DNA from: Rhodoplanes azumiensis
GTDB taxonomy: Bacteria > Pseudomonadota > Alphaproteobacteria > Rhizobiales > Xanthobacteraceae
Assembly (NCBI RefSeq): GCF_042682915.1
Contig: NZ_JBHUIW010000002.1
Location: 248,001-312,000, forward strand
DNA length: 64,000 nt
Direction: 5' to 3'
The position numbers and the translations under genes were made by a program. Positions 7,318 to 16,892 of the stretch are shown here, piece after piece. The notes beneath the pieces were generated by a model. It did not search any database, was not told the DNA's origin, and saw nothing but the letters and a program-made list of their open reading frames with translations. Positions within the stretch are counted from its first letter, which is position 1. Every line of letters starts with the position of its first letter.

Positions 7318-8617
7318 GGCGGGGCAAGGCATCTCGGGACCGGGCGGCGACCCCGCGCCGGTGCCGCACGGTCGGCGACGCGCCGCCTTCGGCTTCGTCT
7401 TCGTCACGGTGGCGATCGACATGCTGTCGGTCGGCATCTTCGTGCCGGTGCTGCCCCGCCTGGTCGCCGACTTCATGGGCGGCGACGAGCCGGCCGCGGC
7501 CACCATGTACGGCCTGTTCGGCATCGCCTTCGCGCTGATGCAGTTCGTCTTCTCGCCCGTGCAGGGGGCGCTGTCCGACCGATTCGGCCGGCGCCCCGTG
7601 ATCCTGGTCTCCAATCTCGGCGTCGGGCTCGACTATGTCGTGATGGCGCTCGCGCCGACGATCTGGTGGCTGCTCGCCGGCCGGGTGATCTCCGGCGTCG
7701 CCTCCGCCTCGATCGCCACCGCCTTCGCCTACATCGCCGACGTCACCGAGCCGGAGAAGCGGGCCGCCCGCTTCGGCCTGCTGGGTGCCGCCTTCGGGCT
7801 CGGCTTCGTGCTCGGCCCGGCGATCGGCGGGCTCGCCGGCAGTGTCGATCCGCGGCTGCCGTTCTGGATCGCGGCCGGCCTGAGCCTCGCCAACGCCGCC
7901 TACGGCTACTTCATCCTGCCGGAATCGCTGCCGCCGGAGAAGCGGGCGCCGCTGCGGCTCTCCCGCGCCAACCCGCTCGGCGCGCTGACGCTGCTACGCT
8001 CGCAGCCGCAGCTCCTCGGCCTCGCCGGCGTGTGGTTCGTCAGCCAGCTCGCGCATTTCGTCCTGCCGAGCCTGGGCGTGCTCTATCTCACCTTCCGGTA
8101 CGACTGGGACGCGCGGACCATCGGCTTCACCATGGCGGCGGTCGGGCTCGGCGCCGTGATCGTGCAGGGCGGGCTGATCGGCCCCGGCGTGCGGCGGCTC
8201 GGCGAGCGCGGCGCGCTGCTGCTCGGCGCCATGGCCGGCGTGATCGGGCTGACCATCCAGGGGCTCGCGCCGCACGGCTGGATGTTCTGGCTCGGCATCC
8301 CGTTCAACAGCCTGTGGGGCTTCACCCATGCGGCGGCCAACAGTCTGATGAGCCGCCGGCTCGGCCCCTCCGAGCAGGGCCGGCTGCAGGGCGCCAATGC
8401 CTGCATGATGGGGATCGCCGGGCTGATCGGGCCCGGCCTGTTCTCGCAGGTCTACGCCGTCGCTCTGGCGCATCCCGGCGCGTTTCCGGGGCCGGGCGCG
8501 CCGTTCTTCGTCGCGGTGGCGCTGCTGCTCGTAGCCCTCGCGATGGCGGTGCGGGCGACCCGCAGCCCGCCGGCCGCATCCGGCCCTGCCGCGGCGGATC
8601 AGTCCGGCGGATTGTAG
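7292..8617 (+). CDS. MFS efflux transporter, TetA-like
   Basis: This 441-residue inner-membrane protein has twelve predicted helices. MFS motif A, GALSDRFGRRPVIL, lies between helices 2 and 3, and the antiporter motif C is represented by GAAFGLGFVLGPAIGG in helix 5. This pairing, with YIADVTEPEKRAARFG in between, is the pattern of the TCR/TetA drug-proton antiporter group. Similarity to TetA does not prove tetracycline transport; many such proteins export other compounds. Its start lies inside der (26-base overlap), so translational coupling is likely. Its end overlaps the convergent SDR gene by 19 bases. Confidence 0.9.
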   Translation: MRPAPKDAEAGQGISGPGGDPAPVPHGRRRAAFGFVFVTVAIDMLSVGIFVPVLPRLVADFMGGDEPAAATMYGLFGIAFALMQFVFSPVQGALSDRFGRRPVILVSNLGVGLDYVVMALAPTIWWLLAGRVISGVASASIATAFAYIADVTEPEKRAARFGLLGAAFGLGFVLGPAIGGLAGSVDPRLPFWIAAGLSLANAAYGYFILPESLPPEKRAPLRLSRANPLGALTLLRSQPQLLGLAGVWFVSQLAHFVLPSLGVLYLTFRYDWDARTIGFTMAAVGLGAVIVQGGLIGPGVRRLGERGALLLGAMAGVIGLTIQGLAPHGWMFWLGIPFNSLWGFTHAAANSLMSRRLGPSEQGRLQGANACMMGIAGLIGPGLFSQVYAVALAHPGAFPGPGAPFFVAVALLLVALAMAVRATRSPPAASGPAAADQSGGL

Positions 8618-9342
8618 TGGAGGAGCCGGCCGGCGCGCAGGTCGAACAGGCGCCCGGTCTCGCCGAAGCTCGGAAGGCACAGCGGCAGGATCGCGGCCGC
8701 CGCCTCCTCGGGCGGCTGCACGGTCTGCGGATCCTCGCCCGGCATCAGCTGCGCCCGCATGCGGGTGCGGGTCGGGCCGGGATTGACGATGTTGACCTTG
8801 ACGGGCGTCGTCGCCGTCTCGGCCGCATAGGTGCGCCCCATCATCTCGAGCGCCGCCTTGGAGATCGCATAGGGGCCGCGATAGGCCTTGCCGGAATGCG
8901 CCGCGCCCGAGGAGACGAACACGACGCGGGCCGCCGGCGCCTTGCGCAGCAGCGCGTCGAAGCAGCGGATGAGGTGCAGGTTCGCCGTGACGTTCACCTG
9001 CATCAGCTCGTCCCACTCCTTCGGGTCGACATGTGACAGCGGGGTCACCGGCCCGAGCCGGCCCGCATTGGCGACCAGGATGTCGAGCCGGCCGTAGCGA
9101 TCGTTCAGCACCAGCGCCAGGCGGGCGATGCCGTCGGTGTCGGCGAGATCGAGCGGCACCAGCGTCGCCGGCTCGCCGCCGGCCGCCTGGATGGCGTCGT
9201 CGAGCTCCTCCAGCCCGCCGACAGTGCGGGCGACGGCGACGACATGGGCGCCGGCCTCGGCGAGCGCGACGGCGGTGGCAAAGCCGATGCCCCGCGAGGC
9301 CCCGGTGACGAGCGCAATCTGGTCGGCGAGCGGACGAGACAT
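8599..9342 (-). CDS. Short-chain dehydrogenase/reductase
   Basis: This 247-residue classical SDR has the cofactor motif TGASRGIG (residues 14-21), NAG (about 92-94), a catalytic Ser in VFVSSGAAHSG and YAISK as the Tyr/Lys pair. Arg and Thr after the second strand (ARTVGG) favour NADP(H). The substrate is unknown. The gene lies at the end of the purF-side block, where rhizobial genomes usually place an SDR on the same strand as purF, so it is probably the ancestral neighbour separated from purF by the DUF6338 insertion. It is convergent with, and overlaps, the MFS gene. Confidence 0.92.
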   Translation of the reverse strand: MSRPLADQIALVTGASRGIGFATAVALAEAGAHVVAVARTVGGLEELDDAIQAAGGEPATLVPLDLADTDGIARLALVLNDRYGRLDILVANAGRLGPVTPLSHVDPKEWDELMQVNVTANLHLIRCFDALLRKAPAARVVFVSSGAAHSGKAYRGPYAISKAALEMMGRTYAAETATTPVKVNIVNPGPTRTRMRAQLMPGEDPQTVQPPEEAAAAILPLCLPSFGETGRLFDLRAGRLLHYNPPD

Positions 9343-9569
9343 GTGATTTCAATCCAGTAGGGGAAATGGGCGGGATGATCTGCCGTCGTTTTACCGGGAT
9401 GAACTCGCCGCACAAGCGAAACCGGAACGGCTCGCGAGAGCGGCGGAGGCGAGCGTGCGCGTCGAAGGCCGGTCCGCGCAGCGACGGCCATCGGATGCGG
9501 TAGAATTGATCACGAATAGCTCGCGAGGGTAGAATCTGGGTCTTCCGGTGCGAGGTTGGAGGAGGCGCG

Positions 9570-10163
9570 GTGGACATCAAGGATGTGAACGTCTGGGCCG
9601 TGATCGCCTATCTGCTGCCGGGGGTCGTGATGGTTCAGGCGCGGTCGATCGCCGCGCGGGCCTCTCTCTCTCCGCTGTCCAAGGACAATCTGGCCCTCTT
9701 CGTCGTCGTGACGGTCCTTTACGGGGTCGGAGCATGGGCCTTCGGCATCGCCCCGCAGACGCCCGACTCGGTCGCCAAGCTCGGCTCGTCGGCGGTCCTG
9801 AAGTACTCCGTCGTCGCGCCGATAGTCCTCGGATTCGGTTTCGGACTGCTCGAGCGCTACGGCGGCGTGCGGTGGATGCTGCAGCCCTTCGGCGTCAATG
9901 TCCCGCTGCCGTTCAAGAGCGTTTGGGTCGAGGTCTTCTCACGATTGAAGGAGGGTTCGTACGTGATCGTGGTCCTCAAGGACGGCACGATCTACAATGC
10001 ACTGGTGACGGCCGATAGCCGGTTCAGTTCGGACCCACTGAATCTCGACCTTTATGTCGGGCAGACGTTCTCCCTCGATAATTGGGAGCCGTCGGAGCCG
10101 AGGCGCGGTGTCTACATTCGTGCGAGCGAGATCAGGTCGATCGAGGTCATCGAAAAACGATGA
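9570..10163 (+). CDS. DUF6338-type membrane protein
   Basis: This 197-residue protein starts at a GTG with a very strong ribosome site (GGAGGAGG, four bases away). It has an N-terminal hydrophobic hairpin (about 9-25 and 45-66), a third hydrophobic stretch (81-97) and a C-terminal soluble beta-rich domain containing VFSRLKEGSYVIVVLKDGT and YIRASEIRSIEVIEK. I place it in the DUF6338 group from the opening, which lies close to VWAVIAYLLPGVV, and from the Lys-Asp-Gly-Thr region. The role is unknown. It is on the opposite strand to its conserved neighbours, so it looks like an insertion. Confidence 0.65.
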   Translation: MDIKDVNVWAVIAYLLPGVVMVQARSIAARASLSPLSKDNLALFVVVTVLYGVGAWAFGIAPQTPDSVAKLGSSAVLKYSVVAPIVLGFGFGLLERYGGVRWMLQPFGVNVPLPFKSVWVEVFSRLKEGSYVIVVLKDGTIYNALVTADSRFSSDPLNLDLYVGQTFSLDNWEPSEPRRGVYIRASEIRSIEVIEKR

Positions 10164-10178
10164 CGAGAGGACATCGGA

Positions 10179-10379
10179 ATGAACGAGAAAACAGAGAGAC
10201 AGAAGCCGACGACCCGGATCAGCGGTATGGCGTTCGAGAATATCCGTCCGCTGGCCTCGATCAAGCCGGTCGATCCTTTCAAACGGCCGGTCTTCTCGAA
10301 CCCGAGGCCGGTCGGCGAGAAGCCGAAACCGGCCGGCACGGCCGACCCGGGCAGCAACTCGTCCGACGACAAGCGCTGA
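10179..10379 (+). CDS. Small basic hypothetical protein downstream of the DUF6338 gene
   Basis: This 66-residue, strongly charged, Pro/Lys/Arg-rich protein has no membrane helix and begins MNEKTERQKPTTRISG. It starts 15 bases after the DUF6338 stop with AGAGGA about eight bases upstream, so the two form an operon. Composition suggests it is disordered or binds nucleic acid or a partner protein. I do not recognise a family. Confidence 0.6.
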   Translation: MNEKTERQKPTTRISGMAFENIRPLASIKPVDPFKRPVFSNPRPVGEKPKPAGTADPGSNSSDDKR

Positions 10380-10427
10380 CGCGACCCGCCCCCGCGACCC
10401 GACGGAGTGCGGCGGACGCGCCGCCCC

Positions 10428-11915
10428 TCAGCTCGCCTCGGCCAGCAGCGACAGCTGCGACTTGCCGTTCGTCTCGGCCGCGAGGTCGGTCAGCGGGGTC
10501 GGGTACTCGCCCGTGAAGCAGTGGTCGGTGAACTGGGGCCGCGCCGGGTCGCGGCGCTCCTCGCCGACGGCCCGGTAGATGCCGTCGACCGACAGGAAGG
10601 CGAGGCTGTCGGCGCCGATATACTGGCGCATCTCCTCGATCGAGTGGGTGGCGGCCAGGAGCTTGTCGCGCTCCGGCGTGTCGATGCCGTAGTAGTCGGG
10701 GTGCGTGATCGGCGGCGAGGCGATGCGGAAATGCACTTCCGTGGCGCCGGCCTCGCGCATCATCTGGACGATCTTCACGGAGGTCGTCCCGCGCACCAGC
10801 GAGTCGTCGATCAGTACGATGCGCTTGCCGGCCACCACGGCGCGGTTGGCGTTGTGCTTCAAGCGGACGCCGAGCTCGCGCACCGACTGGGTCGGCTGGA
10901 TGAAGGTGCGGCCGACATAGTGGTTGCGGATGATGCCGAGCTCGTAGGGCACGCCGGCCGCCTGGGCGTAGCCGATCGCCGCCGGCACGCCCGAGTCGGG
11001 CACCGGCACGACGACGTCGGCCGGGGCGGCCGCCTCGCGGGCCAGCTCGGCGCCCATGTTCTTGCGGACCTCGTAGACGCTGCGACCGCCGACGATCGAG
11101 TCCGGGCGCGAGAAGTAGATGTACTCGAAGATGCAGGGGCGCGGCGCGACCGGCGGGAACGGCTTGTAGCTGTGGGCGCCGGTCTCGTCGAAGACGAAGA
11201 CCTCGCCGTTCTCGATGTCGCGGACATACTTGGCGCCGATGATGTCGAGCGCGCAGGTCTCCGAGGTGACGATCGGGCAGCCGTCCAGCTCGCCCAGCAC
11301 CAGCGGCCGGATGCCGAGCGGGTCGCGGGCGGCGATCAGCTTCTTGTTGGTCATGGCGACGAGCGAGTAGGAGCCCTCGAGCTCGCGCAGCGCCTCGACG
11401 AGCTTGTCCACGAAGCGGTTGCGGCGCGAGCGGGCGACGAGATGCAGGATCACCTCGGTGTCGCTGGTCGAGTGCATCATGGCGCCTTCGCCGACCAGGC
11501 GGCGGCGGAGCGTCAGGCCGTTGGTCAGGTTACCGTTGTGGCCGACCGCGAAGCCGCCCGACTCCAGCTCGGCGAAGAACGGCTGGACGTTGCGCAGGAT
11601 GGTGCCGCCGGTCGTCGAGTAGCGCACGTGACCGACGGCGAGATGGCCGGGAAGCTGCTCGATGACGTGGCGCTTGGAGAACGTGTCCTCGACCAGGCCG
11701 AGGCGGCGCTCCGAATGGAAGCGGCTGCCGTCGAACGAGACGATGCCGGCCGCCTCCTCGCCGCGGTGCTGCAGGGCGTGCAGGCCGAGCGCCGTGATGG
11801 CGGCGGCGTCGCGATGCCCGTAGATGCCGAACACGCCGCATTCTTCGCGCATGCGGTCGCCGTCGAGCGCCGGGTCGAAAGAGGTTAGGGCGGCGCGCTC
11901 GGTCGAAACGGTCAT
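10428..11915 (-). CDS. purF: Amidophosphoribosyltransferase
   Basis: PurF makes 5-phosphoribosylamine from PRPP and glutamine, the first step of purine synthesis. The 495-residue protein carries a propeptide of 25 residues. It is followed by the nucleophile Cys26 in EECGVFGIYGHRDA, which becomes the N-terminus after self-processing, and by the Ntn glutaminase core. The PRPP-binding motif VLIDDSLVRGTT lies in the C-terminal transferase domain. The ATG at 11915 gives the expected propeptide, with CGAGGA about seven bases upstream; the longer frame upstream is non-coding. It is downstream of cvpA on the same strand, the usual alphaproteobacterial order. Confidence 0.97.
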   Translation of the reverse strand: MTVSTERAALTSFDPALDGDRMREECGVFGIYGHRDAAAITALGLHALQHRGEEAAGIVSFDGSRFHSERRLGLVEDTFSKRHVIEQLPGHLAVGHVRYSTTGGTILRNVQPFFAELESGGFAVGHNGNLTNGLTLRRRLVGEGAMMHSTSDTEVILHLVARSRRNRFVDKLVEALRELEGSYSLVAMTNKKLIAARDPLGIRPLVLGELDGCPIVTSETCALDIIGAKYVRDIENGEVFVFDETGAHSYKPFPPVAPRPCIFEYIYFSRPDSIVGGRSVYEVRKNMGAELAREAAAPADVVVPVPDSGVPAAIGYAQAAGVPYELGIIRNHYVGRTFIQPTQSVRELGVRLKHNANRAVVAGKRIVLIDDSLVRGTTSVKIVQMMREAGATEVHFRIASPPITHPDYYGIDTPERDKLLAATHSIEEMRQYIGADSLAFLSVDGIYRAVGEERRDPARPQFTDHCFTGEYPTPLTDLAAETNGKSQLSLLAEAS

Positions 11916-12085
11916 GGACGGATCCTCGGGCCTTCGGTGCGGGCCGGCCGGGCCCGCGAGAGTGGCCGGCGGCGCCGACCATGAAAAACAGAACATCGAC
12001 CGCTCCGTCGATCCTGCTTTCGCAGGGGACGGACCGGCCGACGCATCGGTCGCGGCCGTTTTCGGGCGCGCGTCTGGCTACGCGG

Positions 12086-12706
12086 TCACACCACGGTCCC
12101 GGACCGGCCGTTCGGGCCGGCGAGCTCCGCCCGGGGACTGCGCTCGGTCGGGACATGATCGGAGCGCTGCTCGGGCGGCGGCTCGGCATCCTCGTCGGCG
12201 GGCCGCTTCTTGAACCGCTTCAAGATGGTGTTCTCGGGGTCTTCCGGCAACAGCGACATCAGCCATTGTCCGGTGCCCTGCAGCACGACCCGCGACCGGG
12301 CGTTGCGCACCGCCTCCGGCTGCGACTTCGCCGGGACGAGCCAGTCGAAGAAGATGAAGGCGACGACGACGATCAGGAGGCCGCGGCCGAGGCCGAACAG
12401 GAAGCCGAGCGTGCGGTCGAGCGCCCCGATGCGGCTGTCGAGGATGCGGTCGGAGATGCGCACCGTCAGGGCCGAGACGATGATCAGGGTGAGCAGGAAG
12501 ACGCCCCCCGCCGTCGCGCCCATCGCCACATAGTCGTTGTTGAAATACTGCTTCGCCCAGGGCAGCAGCTTGGGAAATGCGTAGAGCGTCGCCACCGCGG
12601 CGCATCCCCACGAGGCGATCGACAGCACCTCGCGCATGAAGCCGCGCACCATGGCGAGCAGCCCCGAGACCAGCATCACGACGATCAGGAAGATGTCCAG
12701 GTACAT
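12086..12706 (-). CDS. cvpA: CvpA family membrane protein
   Basis: This 206-residue protein has four predicted membrane helices (starting MYLDIFLIVVMLVSGLLAMV) and the CvpA hallmark RGFMREVLSIASWG. A polar, Pro/Glu-rich C-terminal tail follows. CvpA proteins are linked to colicin V production and, more generally, to envelope stress and purine operons. The gene lies 170 bases upstream of purF on the same strand, matching the conserved radA-cvpA-purF order. The start at 12706 is set by the conserved first helix. Confidence 0.92.
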   Translation of the reverse strand: MYLDIFLIVVMLVSGLLAMVRGFMREVLSIASWGCAAVATLYAFPKLLPWAKQYFNNDYVAMGATAGGVFLLTLIIVSALTVRISDRILDSRIGALDRTLGFLFGLGRGLLIVVVAFIFFDWLVPAKSQPEAVRNARSRVVLQGTGQWLMSLLPEDPENTILKRFKKRPADEDAEPPPEQRSDHVPTERSPRAELAGPNGRSGTVV

Positions 12707-12885
12707 CTGAGGCGGGCTCGCTCGCGGGCGCGTTCCAGAGATCCGCCGGAGCCGCTGCCGGCCGGCGGTGCGGCCCGTGTATAGAGCATTTTTCGCGGCT
12801 CTGGGAACCGGCCGGGCCAGAAATCCACGGTCGCCGGGCACGGTTGCGCCGGACCTGTGGCGGGACGGTCATGCTGGTGCGGCGG

Positions 12886-14301
<1,416 letters not shown>

Positions 14302-14388
14302 GCCCGATACGGGCGCGAGCGCCGCCCCGAAGTCAACGATTCGGCCGCGCCCCTCGCAAGTCCCGGCAATCGTGTTATATGAGGCCTG

Positions 14389-14402
14389 CTGCAATATCGC
14401 AG
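14389..14402. promoter_or_regulatory. Inverted repeat just upstream of the Xre-RES pair
   Basis: CTGC at 14389-14392 and GCAG at 14399-14402 flank a six-base AT-rich spacer, and a -10-like TTATAT lies just before (14376-14381). The repeat ends 11 bases before the antitoxin ATG, where autoregulatory operators of Xre-type antitoxins usually lie. It is short, so it is a candidate only. Confidence 0.35.
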
Positions 14403-14413
14403 TGAGGAGCCAG

Positions 14414-14821
14414 ATGACTGCTGTTTTGCAGCCGAACCAACCAGCGCCGGCTCTCCTGGCGGACGACCGACACGGCCTCGCTCTGAAGGGCTTCTTCGCG
14501 ATCGTCGACCGCTGGGGCGCCGACAACCGCGTCGCGCGAAAAATCCTCGGCAATCCGGCGGAGCGGACCTTCTACGACTGGAAGCGCGGCCGGGTCGGTC
14601 GGCTGCCGGACGACACGCTGCGGCGGATCGGCTACGTGGCCGGCATCTGGAAGGCGCTGCAGATCGTCTATGCGGACCCGGCGCTCGCCGATTCGTGGCC
14701 GAGCCGGCCGAACGCCGCGTTCGGCGGCCAGACGCCGCTCGCCCGGATGGCGGCCGGCGACGTCACGGATCTCGCCGCCGTGCGGGCCTATCTCGATGCC
14801 GCCCGTGCCCCCTGGTCCTGA
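14414..14821 (+). CDS. Xre/MbcA/ParS-family antitoxin
   Basis: This 135-residue protein has an N-terminal helix-turn-helix-like region (about 20-75, including FFAIVDRWGADNRVARKILG) and a C-terminal MbcA/ParS-type domain (about 92-130, WPSRPNAAFGGQTPLARMAAG). In the Xre-RES class this protein binds and neutralises the RES toxin and represses the operon. GAGGAG lies four bases before the ATG. Its end overlaps the toxin start by 26 bases, typical of coupled toxin-antitoxin pairs. The pair is divergent from radA. Confidence 0.88.
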   Translation: MTAVLQPNQPAPALLADDRHGLALKGFFAIVDRWGADNRVARKILGNPAERTFYDWKRGRVGRLPDDTLRRIGYVAGIWKALQIVYADPALADSWPSRPNAAFGGQTPLARMAAGDVTDLAAVRAYLDAARAPWS

Positions 14822-15524
14822 CCCCGCCGTCCCGACCCGGCTGGTCGAGTGGCCGCAGGCGTGGCGCATCATCGCCTCGCGCTACCCGCCGATCGACCTG
14901 TTCGAGCGATTGACCCCCGATCCCGCCGTCTGGGACGTGTTGGCCGCGCTGGAGCAGGCGACCAACCCGCGTGTACGCGACGCCGTCGGCGAGATCGCGC
15001 TCGTCCCGCCGGAGCGCCGGGTGAGCGGGCCGAGCGCCTCCTTCGTCATGGCGGCCTTCACGCATCTCAATCCGAAGGGCTCGCGCTTCTCGGACGGGAG
15101 CTTCGGCGTCTATTACGCGGCGGCGTCGCTCGACACGGCGATCGCCGAGACGGTCCACCACGTCGGCCGCTTCGCCGCCGACGCCGGCGATCCCCGCCGC
15201 CGCGAGGACATGCGGGTGTTGGTCGGTGCGGTCCGCCATCGCTTGGACGACGTCGCGGCGTTGCCGGTGCCGACCCGGGCCGGGCTGCTCGACCCGGACT
15301 CCTACGCCGTGAGCCAAGCCTTCGGCGGCACGCGCCGGGCGGCCGGCAGCGACGGGCTCGTCTATCCGAGCGTGCGGCATCCGGGTGGCGAATGCCTCGC
15401 CGCGTTCTGGCCGGACGTCGTCGCCGTGCCGGTGCAGGAGCGCCATCTCCAATACGAATGGGACGGGCAACGGGTCTCGCGGTATTTCGACTATTCCCGC
15501 GACGCCTGGGTGCCGGTCCGCTGA
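14796..15524 (+). CDS. RES-domain NAD-degrading toxin
   Basis: RES toxins deplete NAD+ by phosphorolysis or hydrolysis and arrest growth. The 242-residue protein shows the RES pattern: Arg24 and Arg29 in AWRIIASRYPP, NPKGSRFSDGSFGVYYAA (92-109), Glu118 in TAIAE, and Ser192 in DGLVYPSVRHPGG. The Arg, Glu and Ser positions that name the domain are all kept, so it is probably active. It is somewhat longer than many RES toxins because of an extra N-terminal segment. The start may be the ATG at 14796 or a GTG at 14805. Both lie inside the antitoxin gene. Confidence 0.88.
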   Translation: MPPVPPGPDPAVPTRLVEWPQAWRIIASRYPPIDLFERLTPDPAVWDVLAALEQATNPRVRDAVGEIALVPPERRVSGPSASFVMAAFTHLNPKGSRFSDGSFGVYYAAASLDTAIAETVHHVGRFAADAGDPRRREDMRVLVGAVRHRLDDVAALPVPTRAGLLDPDSYAVSQAFGGTRRAAGSDGLVYPSVRHPGGECLAAFWPDVVAVPVQERHLQYEWDGQRVSRYFDYSRDAWVPVR

Positions 15525-15637
15525 GCGCCTATCTATGGGGAGCCCGCCGGTCTCGTCCGGCGGCACGGGGCATGCAGCGTGTGCGCGCATGCCGAAGCGG
15601 CCAGGAGATGGCCGTAGTGGACTGAAAGCCGATAGAC

Positions 15638-16882
15638 ATGTCGGATGTGATCGTTCTCGGGGCCGGGATCGCCGGGGTGGCGGCCGCCCTTCACCTGCAG
15701 CGGCGCGGCCGCTCCGTCGCGCTGGTCGACCGGCAGGCGCCGGGCCGCGAGACGAGCTACGGCAATGCCGGCATCATCCAGGGCGAGGCGGTCGAGCCTT
15801 ATCCGATGCCGCGTGACCTCGCGGCGCTGCTCGGCGTGGCGCTCGGCCGGGGCAACGACGTGCGCTACGACCTCGCCGCGCTACCCGGCCACGTCGTGCC
15901 GCTGCTGCGCTACTGGTGGTACTCTGCACCGGTCCGGCACCGCACCCTCGCGATCGCCTGGGCGGGCCTGATCCGACACGCGACGGCCGAGCACCAGGAT
16001 CTGATGACGGCGGCCGGCGTGCCGGACGATCTGGTCCGCCGCGACGGCTTTTTCGACATGCACCGGGCGGAGACGAAGCTGGATGCCGAGACCCGCCGGG
16101 CGGAGCGGCTGCAGCGCGAGTTCGGCGTCGCGTTCCGCCGCCTGACGCCGGCCGAATTGCGCGCCGCCGAGCCGGCCCTGAAGACCGGCGGCGCCGGGGC
16201 GATCCACTGGCGCGACTCGTGGTCTGTGCGCGATCCGGGCGCGCTGGTCGCCGCTTATGCCGACCTGTTCCGCCGCTCGGGCGGGACGTTCGTCCACGGC
16301 GATGCCGACACGCTCGCGGCGCTGCCGTCCGGCGGGTTCCGGGTGCAGACCGCCGACGGGCCGCTGGAGGCGGCCGCCGTCGTCGTCTCGCTCGGCCCGT
16401 GGTCGGCCGCGCTGCTGCGCCGCTTCGGCCAAAAGATCCCGATGGTGCGCAAGCGCGGCTATCACCGGCACTATCGGGTCGGGACGGAGCTGTCCCGGCC
16501 GCTGCGCGACGCCGCCTTCGGCTATGTGGCCGCGCCCATGACGGTCGGCCTGCGGCTCACCACCGGGGCCGAGTTCGCCGGGGTCGACGCGCCGGCCACG
16601 CCCGTGCAGCTCGTCCGCGCCGAGGCGGCCGCCCGTGACCTCGTCGATCTCGGCGCGCCGGTCGAGAACGCGCCTTGGCTCGGCACCCGCCCGTGCCTGC
16701 CCGACATGCTGCCGCTGATCGGCGAGGCGCCCGGGCACAACGGCCTGTGGCTCCATTTCGGCCACGGCCACCAAGGTTTCACCCTCGGCCCCGCCACCGG
16801 ACGATTGCTCGCCGAGATGATGACGGGCGAGGCGACGCTGGTCGACCCGGCGCCGTTCACGCCGACCCGGTGGTGGCGGTGA
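15638..16882 (+). CDS. FAD-dependent D-amino-acid dehydrogenase-like oxidoreductase
   Basis: This 414-residue DAO-fold flavoprotein begins SDVIVLGAGIAGVAAALHLQ, the GxGxxG FAD motif (8-13). It has ETSYGNAGII (about 38-47), which is typical of DadA-type enzymes, and a C-terminal GHNGLWLHFGHGHQGFTLGP that matches the end of this family. Such enzymes oxidise D-amino acids and pass electrons to the respiratory chain at the inner membrane. It is convergent with alr, with 10 bases between the stops. The pairing suggests conversion of L-alanine to D-alanine and then pyruvate, though sarcosine-type substrates cannot be excluded. Confidence 0.82.
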   Translation: MSDVIVLGAGIAGVAAALHLQRRGRSVALVDRQAPGRETSYGNAGIIQGEAVEPYPMPRDLAALLGVALGRGNDVRYDLAALPGHVVPLLRYWWYSAPVRHRTLAIAWAGLIRHATAEHQDLMTAAGVPDDLVRRDGFFDMHRAETKLDAETRRAERLQREFGVAFRRLTPAELRAAEPALKTGGAGAIHWRDSWSVRDPGALVAAYADLFRRSGGTFVHGDADTLAALPSGGFRVQTADGPLEAAAVVVSLGPWSAALLRRFGQKIPMVRKRGYHRHYRVGTELSRPLRDAAFGYVAAPMTVGLRLTTGAEFAGVDAPATPVQLVRAEAAARDLVDLGAPVENAPWLGTRPCLPDMLPLIGEAPGHNGLWLHFGHGHQGFTLGPATGRLLAEMMTGEATLVDPAPFTPTRWWR

Positions 16883-16892
16883 AGAACGCGGC

